DNA of 12,483 nucleotides from DATDRQ01 sp035291645. GTDB taxonomy: Bacteria > Chloroflexota > Anaerolineae > Anaerolineales > UBA4823. Positions 1 to 7,682 of this stretch are shown here, one piece after another (the first letter of the stretch is position 1; every line of letters begins with the position of its first letter). Under the pieces are notes generated by a model that was given only the letters and a program-made list of their open reading frames with translations, did no database searches and was not told the origin of the DNA. The position numbers and the translations under genes are program-made. The stretch covers positions 1 through 12,483 of the forward strand of contig DATDRQ010000060.1 of the NCBI GenBank assembly GCA_035291645.1. The letters run 5' to 3'.

Positions 1-561
1 TTGGCGTTCGAATGCATCACCGGGCAGCGCATCTTGTTTAACCCGGAATTCGGGCACCCAGAAAGAATGGATGACATCTGTCGAAGACAGGATGAGCAGC
101 GCTTGTTTATCGACCGGCAGGATCATTTCCGTCGACAGGATACCCAGTTCCGGGTATTCGAAACGCCAGGCCCATTGAGACCCAATCACGTTCACCCTCA
201 ATGGTTTCGGGTCGGCTGCTAAAGTTCGTCCCAGCGCCTGGCTGCCGATCACTGCAATAGCCAGTACGATCCCGAGTGGGACGATCGTCCAAGCCACCTC
301 GAGAGTTGAACTCCCCTCGATATGAGGTCCATCCGTCTCATCACCGGCTTTCCGGCGAAAAAAAATGACGCTGTAGATCATCAATCCAACGATCAGAGAA
401 AAGAGGAAGATGATGACCATGAATTGGAGCCGGAACAGGTTGTCAATCGGCACTGCCTGCCGGCTGGCAGCGATTGGCAGCAGGGCAATTCTTTGGTTTC
501 CCAGGATTAAAAGTACCATTAAACCGATGACAACCAATCCAGCAGCGATAAAATGTCTCAT
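1..561 (-). CDS. coxB: Cytochrome c oxidase subunit II, C-terminus beyond window edge
   Basis: Subunit II of an aa3-type terminal oxidase; it takes electrons from cytochrome c through the CuA centre on the outer face of the membrane. The 187 visible residues start with a hydrophobic segment (about 4-21), then the two family transmembrane helices (about 45-68 and 87-110), then the start of the cupredoxin domain with the conserved WAWRFEYP stretch (130-137) and VIHSFWVPEF (163-172), whose His165 is the first CuA ligand. The remaining CuA ligands (the CxxxC loop, second His and Met) lie outside the window. The ATG at 559-561 has a good AGGAG (569-573) seven bases upstream. The same frame stays open upstream into a receiver-like domain up to 1011, so a longer fusion protein is possible. 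The family assignment is certain; the start is the open question. Confidence 0.88.
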   Translation of the reverse strand, partial: MRHFIAAGLVVIGLMVLLILGNQRIALLPIAASRQAVPIDNLFRLQFMVIIFLFSLIVGLMIYSVIFFRRKAGDETDGPHIEGSSTLEVAWTIVPLGIVLAIAVIGSQALGRTLAADPKPLRVNVIGSQWAWRFEYPELGILSTEMILPVDKQALLILSSTDVIHSFWVPEFRVKQDALPGDAFERQ

Positions 562-1011
562 ATTATCTCTCCTCTTCGATTCTTCACTGCGCGGCAAGCT
601 TTCTTCGACGGGGATAGAGATTTCGTGCGTTATTGTCTCCGAGCCACCCCACGTCTCTAACCAATCTTCAATTTGGCTGGCTGCCATGGAACGCCGGTCG
701 TAGACGATCGCCTCACTCCCTCCCTCCTTTAAGGAAAGTAAAACCACGCGCAGCCGGCCTTCTCCTTCAACGAATCGGGCCAGAAACTCGTCCCGGTTCA
801 CCCGGTCATCGTCGTAATCGACGATGATTAGATCAGGATTTAGAGTTCTTAATGCGCCGATCGCCTCCTCGATGGTAGATACTATCCCAACGACAGAGGC
901 TTCTGGCTCTCTACGTTTGACGAGGAGACTGCGCAATCCTTCTGCGAAAAGCGGATGGCTCGAGGCGATTAAAATCCGCACACGCTCCACTTGTTTCTTC
1001 CCGGTGTTCAT
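562..1011 (-). CDS. Degenerate (pseudo-)receiver domain, in frame with and running into coxB
   Basis: This 150-codon frame opens at an ATG (1009-1011) and has no stop of its own; it continues directly into the CoxII start at 561. Residues 11-120 resemble a CheY/NarL receiver. VRILIASSHPLFAEGLRSLL (11-30) aligns with the N-terminus of the intact regulator at 1211-1849, but the metal-binding Asp pair is replaced by Ser-Ser (17-18). A putative phospho-acceptor Asp65 remains in LIIVDYDDD, Ser93 stands where Thr/Ser is expected, and no conserved Lys is visible near 105. Residues about 122-150 form a polar linker. There is no DNA-binding domain. It is probably unable to take part in normal phosphotransfer and may be a protein-interaction module or the N-terminal part of a CoxII fusion. 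No clear Shine-Dalgarno precedes the 1011 ATG. A one-base shift just before coxB would end this frame at TAA (563-565), the usual coupled-gene arrangement. Confidence 0.6.
569..573 (-). promoter_or_regulatory. Ribosome binding site deciding the coxB start
   Basis: AGGAG on the minus strand, seven bases before the ATG at 561. It lies inside the open frame of the receiver-like domain. Its strength argues that CoxII is at least sometimes initiated internally, whether or not a longer fusion is also made. Confidence 0.6.
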
Positions 1012-1070
1012 AGCATATGAGATCGGTTCATATTGAGTATCAACCAATCTAAATCTACCAAATCGGGTCT

Positions 1071-1099
1071 ATTATGTCATTCCCTACTCAAACCCTAAA
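1071..1099 (-). promoter_or_regulatory. Possible sigma70-type promoter upstream of the receiver/coxB frame
   Basis: On the minus strand, TTTAGG (1094-1099) and CATAAT (1071-1076) are separated by 17 bases. The -10 is a good match (5 of 6) and the -35 is poor. It lies between the terminator at 1117-1148 and the ATG at 1011, where a promoter for the cox genes is expected. Weak evidence, from sequence only. Confidence 0.3.
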
Positions 1100-1116
1100 G
1101 GGAGGATTTTAAACAC

Positions 1117-1148
1117 ACAAAAGGGTGATCTGCGGATCACCCTTTTGT
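1117..1148 (-). terminator. Strong hairpin terminator after the two-component operon
   Basis: A perfect 14-bp inverted repeat (1117-1130 and 1135-1148) with a four-base loop TGCG. The arms end in A and T runs, so on the minus strand a GC-rich stem is followed by CTTTTGTGTG. It follows the response regulator stop at 1211 and separates that operon from the cox genes. The symmetric A/T flanks mean it could work in both directions. Confidence 0.8.
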
Positions 1149-1210
1149 CTTTATAGATACGAAGTTCTTCAGTTCCTTCGGCGAACTACATTTTCAAACA
1201 AGCGCTAATT

Positions 1211-1849
1211 TTATTTGCGGATCAGACCCAGCTGAATTGCCCGGCTAACCGCCTCAGCGCGGTTAGCAGCCTCAAGTTTTTCTAATATGTGCCGGACGTG
1301 TGTTTTCACGGTGTTTTCGGTGATAAATAAATCGGAGGCGATTTCACTGCTTGTTTTTCCCTGGGCCAGACAATCGAGTACTTCCATCTCTCGCGGACTC
1401 AAGCCGATCTCTGCCGGGATACCCTGTACTCCGCTCACCGCCTTCAACACCCGGGTAGTTACCTCGGGTGACAGGACCGATTTGCCTTCTGCAATCAGGT
1501 TTATCGCCCGGCGTAATTCTTCAGGCTCTGAGTTTTTCAACAAGTAGCCATCGGCTCCAGCCGAAATGGCGCCGAACAAGTCTTCGTCGTGCTTCGAAAT
1601 GGTCAGCATGAGGATGCGCGGGGTGTCCTTTTCACGCATAGCCTCGACTGTCTCAACCCCGCCCATGATAGGCATATTGACGTCTAATAAGACGACGTCC
1701 GGCGATGTTCGCTCCACGACCAGCAAGGCTTCCTGCCCGTCGCTGGCTTCACCAACGATTTCTAGTTCAGGCATTTGGGATAGCAGGCTGACCAGCCCGG
1801 CTCTGAATAACGCGTGATCGTCGACGACGACGAGTCTGATCTTATTCAT
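1211..1849 (-). CDS. NarL/FixJ-family response regulator (receiver + LuxR-type HTH)
   Basis: Cytoplasmic DNA-binding regulator, 212 aa, the usual length for the family. The receiver (about 3-120) has the full phosphotransfer set: Asp10-Asp11, phospho-acceptor Asp56 in LLDVNMP, Thr83 and Lys105. The C-terminal LuxR/GerE helix-turn-helix (about 147-207) contains the typical LSPREMEVL and ITENTVKTHVRHIL stretches. The start ATG overlaps the stop of the upstream kinase by eight bases (ATGAATAA), implying translational coupling and a cognate pair. The gene ends just before a strong terminator. Targets cannot be read from the sequence; the flanking cox, cytochrome c and peroxidase genes make respiratory or redox control the natural guess (inference). 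Confidence 0.95.
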   Translation of the reverse strand: MNKIRLVVVDDHALFRAGLVSLLSQMPELEIVGEASDGQEALLVVERTSPDVVLLDVNMPIMGGVETVEAMREKDTPRILMLTISKHDEDLFGAISAGADGYLLKNSEPEELRRAINLIAEGKSVLSPEVTTRVLKAVSGVQGIPAEIGLSPREMEVLDCLAQGKTSSEIASDLFITENTVKTHVRHILEKLEAANRAEAVSRAIQLGLIRK

Positions 1850-3740
1850 TTATTTGTTTTTCTTCGAGTGGAAGCGGGAACCTTACTCGCACCGTTGTGC
1901 CATCCGTTGGGCAGCTGATAATCTGAAACTCGGCGCCGATGAGCTCGGATCGTTCTCGCATCCCCTGTAAACCATAGCGCGATGCAGCCGGAACGTCCTC
2001 GGGTGAGAAGCCTTTCCCGTCATCTCTTACTTCCAGGATTAAGTCGCCGTGATCATCGTAGCAGGAGACCCAGGCCTGGTCCGCTCCGGCATGTTTGCGG
2101 ATATTGCTCAACGCTTCTTGCAAGATACGGATCAGCTGTGCCTGGATTTCTGGGGCCAGACCGGTTATCTCGTGGACATGCACGAGGTGGACTGGCAGGT
2201 GGCTGTTCTCCGAAAACTCTTCCACGGTTTGTTCCAGCCAGGTTGACAGACTTTCTTTGGTAGCCGTGATCCGCAGCCCATCGATTGCCTGGCGGGCGTC
2301 AAGATATGCATCCGCCAGGATTTTATTGGAAGACCGTAAGGTTTCCTCGAGGCGCGTCCACTCGCCCTGATCGGCGTAGCTCTGCATCTGGGCAGTCAGC
2401 AGTTTTAATAACCCGAGAGTTTGGGCCAGCCCATCATGGATTTCGCGTGCCAGGCGGGTACGCTCCGCCATCATGGTTTTATATTCCAACTCTGCCAGCA
2501 ACTGGGAATTCCGGACTACCAAGGCAGCCTGGGTGGCAAGCGATTGTAATAATATGAACTGTCGTTGGGAAAAACTCTGCGAACGGGCATTCCCGCAGAT
2601 CACAGCTCCCAAGTTTATCCCATCCTGAGGGATAAGCGGGACGACCAGTAGCGAGCGAATATCCTGATTGGAGGCCGGATCTCCGGATACATCGCCCAGG
2701 GCCAGCGGTCGCGGTGAATATTGTTGCCCCTGGAGTAAATTCTCAACGAAGTCTCGCGCAGATTCTGGAAAGCTCCCCTCGATCAAAGTAATTGCCTGCG
2801 GATTCGCCTGGCTTTCCCAAACTCGCAAGAAAGCAAAATCTGACTTCAAGGTTTCGCAGGTGTTCTCGAGGAAATTCGCGAGCAGCCCTGCCAGATCCGT
2901 GCGTTGACGCATATCCTGAAGCTGGTGAAAGGTCGCCATCTCCCGCCGGCGCAGACGGACTCCTTCCAAGGCCAGGGCGGTTTCGTCCAGCATGGCCCGT
3001 AAGAATCTCTGTGTTAACCCGTCGAGTTGGTGACCCTGAGGGAGGTAAAGGTTTAACAGGCCATACTCACGATCGCCGCGGCGCAGAGGAAGGCAATATA
3101 TGCCTGCCGGTGTTTCACGCTCATTAATTCCTATTAAAGGGGCAACCATAAGCGGACACACATCGGTCACCGCGCCGACATTGTGGCAGGTGTTACACTG
3201 GTGCCTGACTGCAGGCGATGCCAGGTATTCAACCCAGGCGTCCATCACCGGGACAGGCATGTTCCCATGACTGACAACAGCCATCGGCTGACCGCGCTCA
3301 TCCAAAGGTACGAAGGAGGCACCGAGCGCTCCGACCAGATCGACGGATATCTTCAAGACCTGGTCGATCACTTCATTTTCATCGCTGGCTTCAACGATCT
3401 TCTGGCTCAGGCGAAACACCGCATCCAGGCGTTGGCTGGCGCGAGCGGCGTCTGCCTCGCTGGCGATTTGTTGGTCTTCAAGCCGGTCGAGCTCCGCCTG
3501 GAGAAATAGATATCGTTCGGCGATCAGATAAACCAGCCCGAGTACGGCGAGAGCGAACGCAATATAGAGAATGACGGTTTCCTGCAACCAGGACCACAAG
3601 CCAACCACTAAAATCAAGATCGATAACAAGGAAATACCGACAAAAACCCAGCGAATGCCGGGCTTTTGATAATTAACGTCATGGAAAGGTGGCCACTTCT
3701 TCACATCCTTTATTTTACCTAAAAATGTCCGGAATTTCAC
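1842..3740 (-). CDS. HisKA_3-type sensor histidine kinase with two TM helices and two GAF domains
   Basis: Membrane-bound sensor kinase, 632 aa, partner of the overlapping regulator. Order: two transmembrane helices (about 30-51 and 54-76) joined by a very short loop, so no extracellular sensor domain; a short coiled coil (80-108); GAF-like domain 1 (about 110-262); GAF domain 2 (about 280-412); the HisKA_3 dimerisation region with REIHDGLAQT, phospho-acceptor His435; and the HATPase domain with the N box EALSNIRKHA (542-551), DDGKGF (573-578) and GLQGM (590-594). GAF 1 carries Cys182, Cys185, His186 and Cys195 (CX2CX9C, the first part reading CNTCH), suggesting bound metal, Fe-S or heme. The NreB/NarX/DegS group shares the HisKA_3 catalytic core. 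The start is GTG (3738-3740) with no clear ribosome site; another GTG at codon 13 is possible. Confidence 0.93.
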   Translation of the reverse strand: MKFRTFLGKIKDVKKWPPFHDVNYQKPGIRWVFVGISLLSILILVVGLWSWLQETVILYIAFALAVLGLVYLIAERYLFLQAELDRLEDQQIASEADAARASQRLDAVFRLSQKIVEASDENEVIDQVLKISVDLVGALGASFVPLDERGQPMAVVSHGNMPVPVMDAWVEYLASPAVRHQCNTCHNVGAVTDVCPLMVAPLIGINERETPAGIYCLPLRRGDREYGLLNLYLPQGHQLDGLTQRFLRAMLDETALALEGVRLRRREMATFHQLQDMRQRTDLAGLLANFLENTCETLKSDFAFLRVWESQANPQAITLIEGSFPESARDFVENLLQGQQYSPRPLALGDVSGDPASNQDIRSLLVVPLIPQDGINLGAVICGNARSQSFSQRQFILLQSLATQAALVVRNSQLLAELEYKTMMAERTRLAREIHDGLAQTLGLLKLLTAQMQSYADQGEWTRLEETLRSSNKILADAYLDARQAIDGLRITATKESLSTWLEQTVEEFSENSHLPVHLVHVHEITGLAPEIQAQLIRILQEALSNIRKHAGADQAWVSCYDDHGDLILEVRDDGKGFSPEDVPAASRYGLQGMRERSELIGAEFQIISCPTDGTTVRVRFPLPLEEKQINE

Positions 3741-3745
3741 AATTA

Positions 3746-3774
3746 CATATATCCGCCAGACATCTATTGGGCAA
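3746..3774 (-). promoter_or_regulatory. Possible promoter immediately before the kinase gene
   Basis: On the minus strand, TTGCCC (3769-3774) and TATATG (3746-3751) are 17 bases apart, in the 52-base gap after the cytochrome gene. The -10 ends five bases from the GTG start, so transcription would begin at about the start codon, giving a leaderless message. That would fit the absence of a Shine-Dalgarno sequence. Sequence match only. Confidence 0.3.
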
Positions 3775-3792
3775 GGGGCTAAAAGAAGCCAG

Positions 3793-4248
3793 CTATTCGA
3801 AAGTCCTAATTAAGGAAACGATCTGCCAGATCTGGTCCTGCTCGAGGATGCCTCTCCAGGCTGGCATGACGGAGTTAAAAGGTTCCATCAGCCCTCCCTC
3901 TGAGATCCGCCAATATAGATAACCATCGTTTAAACTCGCCTGTGTCTGTGCAAGGTTCTGCGGTTTCGGGTTCAGACCCGCCGAGGCTGGCCCATCCCCT
4001 TCACCACCAGTGCCATGGCAAGACGAACAATTCGCCTGGTACAGGCTCTCCCCTTCAGAGATCGCCTCCGATTGGCCTTCATGCGGGTTATTCAGGTTGG
4101 CAAACTCCTCTGGAGGTTCAGGACGTTCCGATTGCGCCGTCGATCCACTTTCATCGCCTCCTGATCCAGATCCTGCCTCGCCGCACGCTCCGATCAGAAA
4201 AAATCCAAATAACAGGACCACCAATTGAAGATGATTCATGCTTTTCAT
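3793..4248 (-). CDS. Lipoprotein mono-heme cytochrome c
   Basis: Small electron carrier, 151 aa, anchored on the outer face of the membrane. The N-terminus is a lipoprotein signal peptide with lipobox LIGAC (lipidated Cys22), followed by a Gly/Ser/Glu/Pro-rich flexible linker (23-60). The cytochrome c domain (about 62-151) has one heme attachment motif CSSCH (74-78) and a likely axial ligand Met128 in SVMPAW. It resembles class I cytochromes of the cytochrome_CBB3 type and might feed the CuA site of the nearby CoxII (inference from position). The ATG at 4246-4248 follows GAAGGA at a short spacing. It is colinear with the peroxiredoxin upstream and the sensor kinase downstream. Confidence 0.92.
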   Translation of the reverse strand: MKSMNHLQLVVLLFGFFLIGACGEAGSGSGGDESGSTAQSERPEPPEEFANLNNPHEGQSEAISEGESLYQANCSSCHGTGGEGDGPASAGLNPKPQNLAQTQASLNDGYLYWRISEGGLMEPFNSVMPAWRGILEQDQIWQIVSLIRTFE

Positions 4249-4304
4249 AGGATCCTTCTATCCCTGAGAACATCCCTAAAGGTATCCAGGTGAGAAGATA
4301 CCAG

Positions 4305-4760
4305 CTAAAGATCTGCAAGGATTTCCGCGCTATGGTTTGCAGGCTTGACGTTTTCATACACCTTCTTGATCTGCCCATCTTCACCGATAATGAAAGTAGT
4401 CCTATTAACACCGTCATACTCCCGGCCCATGAACTTCTTTCGGCCCCAAACACCGTATTCTTCGCTTACTCTATGATTTTCGTCGGCAAGCAGAGTGAAA
4501 GGTATCCGGTATTTCGCTTTGAATTTAATATGCGATTTGGGAGAGTCTGGGCTGACACCGAGGATAATTACTCCTGCCTGCTCATAGGCGCTGTAATCAT
4601 CTCGGAAGTTGCAAGCTTCCTTCGTGCAGCCAGGTGTATCATCCTTTGGATAGAAATACAAGACAACCGGCTCCCCCCGGTAGTCGGATAGACGGCGAAC
4701 GATCCCATTTTCATCCTTCAGTTCGAAGTCGGGAGCAGGTCCTCCGGATTGGATTGGCAT
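4305..4760 (-). CDS. bcp: Bcp/PrxQ-type peroxiredoxin (thioredoxin-dependent peroxidase)
   Basis: Cytoplasmic atypical 2-Cys peroxiredoxin, 151 aa, full length for the family, reducing hydrogen peroxide and organic hydroperoxides at the expense of thioredoxin. The thioredoxin fold begins with APDFEL (9-14). The active-site stretch YPKDDTPGC has the PxxxTxxC pattern with peroxidatic Cys45; Cys50, five residues on (CTKEAC), is the resolving Cys typical of the PrxQ/Bcp class. GVWGRKKFMG and RTTFIIGEDG are also family signatures. AAGGA lies eight bases before the ATG. It sits between the moeA fusion gene (66-base gap) and the cytochrome c gene (56-base gap), fitting a redox/oxidative-stress neighbourhood. 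Confidence 0.95.
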   Translation of the reverse strand: MPIQSGGPAPDFELKDENGIVRRLSDYRGEPVVLYFYPKDDTPGCTKEACNFRDDYSAYEQAGVIILGVSPDSPKSHIKFKAKYRIPFTLLADENHRVSEEYGVWGRKKFMGREYDGVNRTTFIIGEDGQIKKVYENVKPANHSAEILADL

Positions 4761-4826
4761 AGTGGAATTCCTTGGTCTGGATCCGATACTTTTTAATAGA
4801 GAATTAGGTCATTCCGCATTGAACAC

Positions 4827-6815
4827 TCAGGGTAATTCTGCGATCAACCCTCCCATGCATCCTGGATCGTACCCGGGCAGCAGGGCCACTTCGTGACGAA
4901 ATTGCGGGTCTGCCAGGATTTCCAACAACGGTCCGAGCAGATCGCTCTCGTAATATTCGACTGGTATGACCAGGTCGTAACGCTCTTCATACAACGCGAT
5001 AAAATCCAGACCCAGGGCCTGGGCCGCTGCTGCAATCCCCAACCCACAATCTGCCCGGCCAGAAGCAACAGCTGCCGCCACCGCCAGATGAGTGTACTCC
5101 TCCTGATTGTATCCGCGGATGCGGCTGGCTACAATCCCCTCCCGGTCCAGGTGATAATCGAGCAACACGCGCGTCCCGGCTCCCCTTTGCCGGTTGACAA
5201 ACTGGATCTCCTCACGCCCCAGGTCAGCCAGCCCCTGGACGCCCTTAGGATTCCCGGGGGCGACCAGTAACCCCTGCTGCCGTTTTACCAGACTGATGAC
5301 TCTCAAACCACGCCCAGGCAGGTATTGGTGGATATAGCTCAAGTTGTATTCGCCGGTCTGCGGATCGAGCAGGTGAGAACCAGCCAGGTGGGTTTCACCG
5401 CGCTTAATCGCCACAAGTCCCCCCAAACTGCCGACGTTTGCGGAAGCCAAACGGCGATCGTAACCTGCCAGATACTGCCCGAGCAAATCCAGGGCAATAT
5501 CGTGCGAGCCAACCGCCAGGATCGTGCGATCGATCTCGGCGGTGCTCCGGTACAGCCGTACCTGTACTTCTGAACCAGCCGGTAATCCCTGAGAACCGCG
5601 CGGCAGGATCGCCAACCCGTCTGCCCGCACCAAGGAGGTGATCACACCCGCTCCCCGAGATAAAGGAGCGGCGAGGATCTTCTCACCCACGCGGCCGATG
5701 GCTACCCGCACATAATCGTCATCTCCAGGGGGTGAAGTGATCTTGCGCGTGAGGTGAGCGCTAATCACGATCGGCTCGACGGGTCTTAGGCCTAACCAGC
5801 GCTTGATCAACGGTTCGACAAAGATCTCCCCGGTCAACGCCGCTGACACAGGATAACCCGGCACCCCGATAATCGGGACGTACCTCACCCGGCTCGAATC
5901 AGCCTGAGAAGGATCATCATCCTGGTGGACCATCCCTATGATTACCGGGTGACCCGGGCGGACTGCCACGCCGTGGACGAGCAGGTCCCCCAATTCTTCG
6001 ATCACCCGGGCCGAATAATCTTCCGATCCGGCTGAGGAGCCTGCATTGAGCAAGATCAGATCGCTTTTACCGGCAGCCTCTTTTACTACAGCAGTGATCG
6101 CAGAAAAATCGTCCGGAGCGATTGGGAAACGGATGACGTCCCCACCCCACGCGCGCACCTGGGCAGACAGGACGAGTGAGTTGTATTCGATGATATCCCC
6201 GGCCATTAAATCTGAACCCATCGAGACCAGTTCGTTCCCAGTGGGGATGACCGACACCCGCGGCTTGCGCGCCACCCAGACGCTTATAGAGCCGCTCGCC
6301 GCGATCGCCCCCAGGTCGACCGGCCGCAGCTGCTGCCCCGCGGGGAGGACCAGTTGCGTGGCGACAATATCCTCCCCCATTGGCCGGATGTGGCTCCAGG
6401 GAGTCACCGAGGAACGAATGCGTACCGCCTCAGGTCTGCGGGGATCTTGAACCACCCCGCCGCCGCCAAGCGGTTCTACATTTTCAATCGGGATCACCGC
6501 GTCCGCCCATGCTGGGATCGCGTCTCCCGTATCGACGTACACGCTATCTGAACCGATCGAGAGGACGAGCGGGGTATTCGGCATGGCGCCCACCGTATCC
6601 CCGGCTCGAACCGCAAATCCATCCATCGCCGCAGCATGGTAGTGGGGTGAAGAGATCTTCGCCCAGATCGCTCTTGCCAGAACACGGCCTAAAAGATCCT
6701 CGTCAAGCGGCAGCTCTTCCTCTCCCAGCCTCCCACTAAGATTGGCTGCCCTTAAAGCCTGATCGAATCTTGCCCTGGCTTCGTCTAACGGGATATCGTG
6801 GAGATAGACTTTCAT
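4827..6815 (-). CDS. moeA: MoeA fused to a C-terminal PBP-like domain
   Basis: Molybdopterin molybdenumtransferase-type protein with an extra domain, 662 aa against about 400 for plain MoeA. MoeA region (1-about 425): AAMDGFAVRAGD with Asp65, HIRPMGEDI (142-150), PTGNEL (191-196), NAGSSAGSEDY (257-267) and GVPGYPVSAAL (317-327). This type of enzyme inserts molybdate (or tungstate) into adenylylated molybdopterin. The C-terminal domain (about 428-655) matches the PBP-like domain often found attached to MoeA: VGSHDIALDLL, FVNRQRGAGTR (539-549) and VASGRADCGLGI. It may bind oxyanion or cofactor (inference). It starts 14 bases after the deacetylase gene, with only a weak ribosome site (GGAG at the deacetylase stop). 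A second, plain MoeA is encoded two genes upstream, so the pair may differ in metal (Mo versus W) or substrate. Confidence 0.92.
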   Translation of the reverse strand: MKVYLHDIPLDEARARFDQALRAANLSGRLGEEELPLDEDLLGRVLARAIWAKISSPHYHAAAMDGFAVRAGDTVGAMPNTPLVLSIGSDSVYVDTGDAIPAWADAVIPIENVEPLGGGGVVQDPRRPEAVRIRSSVTPWSHIRPMGEDIVATQLVLPAGQQLRPVDLGAIAASGSISVWVARKPRVSVIPTGNELVSMGSDLMAGDIIEYNSLVLSAQVRAWGGDVIRFPIAPDDFSAITAVVKEAAGKSDLILLNAGSSAGSEDYSARVIEELGDLLVHGVAVRPGHPVIIGMVHQDDDPSQADSSRVRYVPIIGVPGYPVSAALTGEIFVEPLIKRWLGLRPVEPIVISAHLTRKITSPPGDDDYVRVAIGRVGEKILAAPLSRGAGVITSLVRADGLAILPRGSQGLPAGSEVQVRLYRSTAEIDRTILAVGSHDIALDLLGQYLAGYDRRLASANVGSLGGLVAIKRGETHLAGSHLLDPQTGEYNLSYIHQYLPGRGLRVISLVKRQQGLLVAPGNPKGVQGLADLGREEIQFVNRQRGAGTRVLLDYHLDREGIVASRIRGYNQEEYTHLAVAAAVASGRADCGLGIAAAAQALGLDFIALYEERYDLVIPVEYYESDLLGPLLEILADPQFRHEVALLPGYDPGCMGGLIAELP

Positions 6816-6829
6816 GGTTTGAGGGCGAA

Positions 6830-7630
6830 CTACTCCATTCTGTGATGCGGGTATAACATTGGTGGTAAAGGAGTTGTCCAGGGTAGAAGATTGGAGAATT
6901 CTTTCATCGTGAGGTCCCCATAGACTTCCCTGCGGCTGAGATAATAGCTTGTTCCAAAAGTATGATTTACGGACGTGCCTACCCCAACCCCCGCCTGGTA
7001 GCCATAATCGTATACCTTTTTCATCACATAAGGATCCGCCAATCCGAATGGATACGCGAAGGAGTCGATCTCAATATCAAGGGCTTCTTCCAGATCTAAC
7101 CGAGATTGAAGAATCTCCTTCCGGACCAGCAGGTGATTTTGGACCAAATTGGTGTGCGTCATACTGTGGCTTCCGACCTCCCAGCCGCTATCGACCAGCT
7201 CGGAAAGCTCTCGTTTATGCATGAAATCCTTCGCTTTGAGACGATTGGCGACGATATAGACCGCCCCGGCAAAACCGTACTGGGCCATCACAGGATAAGC
7301 CTTCTTATAAACGCTCATATTCCCGTCATCGAAGCTGAGGATAACAGGACGCTGGGGTAGATAACCACCATGAGAGAGGACGTCGGCCAATCGTTTAATC
7401 GTGATGGTCCGGTAACCCAATTCCTGGAGGAACTTCATCTGTTTCTGGAATTTCTCTTCCGAGACATAGTAGCGATCGGAGCCCTTCGAATTCCCGATAT
7501 GATGGTAAAGGAGGATTGGAACGGTGATCGGCTCAACCGCAGCAGCCGGTGAATGTGATGCAGAGGCTATAGATAGCTGACCTGCAAGCAAAAAGATCAG
7601 TATGAGCAGAATGCTGAATACACGAGGCAT
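6830..7630 (-). CDS. Secreted polysaccharide deacetylase (NodB domain, carbohydrate esterase 4)
   Basis: Predicted exported, metal-dependent N- or O-deacetylase acting on peptidoglycan or another cell-surface polysaccharide; 266 aa. A signal peptide covers residues 1-25 (hydrophobic, ending ASA). The NodB domain (about 90-240) shows motif 1 SFDDG (99-103, catalytic and metal Asp101-Asp102), motif 2 HSMTH (metal His155 and His159) and motif 3 YPFG (193-196). PILLYHHIG (38-46) is the usual upstream element of the PgaB/xylanase-deacetylase-like subgroup. No clear ribosome site precedes the ATG. Its position between two moeA genes makes no obvious metabolic sense; it is probably only co-transcribed with them. 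The exact substrate cannot be read from the sequence. Confidence 0.9.
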   Translation of the reverse strand: MPRVFSILLILIFLLAGQLSIASASHSPAAAVEPITVPILLYHHIGNSKGSDRYYVSEEKFQKQMKFLQELGYRTITIKRLADVLSHGGYLPQRPVILSFDDGNMSVYKKAYPVMAQYGFAGAVYIVANRLKAKDFMHKRELSELVDSGWEVGSHSMTHTNLVQNHLLVRKEILQSRLDLEEALDIEIDSFAYPFGLADPYVMKKVYDYGYQAGVGVGTSVNHTFGTSYYLSRREVYGDLTMKEFSNLLPWTTPLPPMLYPHHRME

Positions 7631-7682
7631 AGGCGCAAAAGCGGAGGCGAATGGTCAGGACCAGATTAGTGGATAAGTATAC

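Noticed and set aside
1149..1210. Second hairpin between the regulator stop and the main terminator
   Set aside because: Only short imperfect repeats (GAAC/GTTC, GAAG/CTTC) without a following T run.
3155..3197. Covalent heme c attachment at CNTCH in the sensor kinase
   Set aside because: Heme c is attached outside the cytoplasmic membrane, and this domain is predicted to be cytoplasmic after two helices with a short hairpin; a non-covalent cofactor or metal is more likely, so heme c is not called.
4151..4453. Minus-strand ORF of 100 codons spanning the gap between the peroxiredoxin and cytochrome c genes
   Set aside because: It overlaps both confident genes in another frame and has no domain features.
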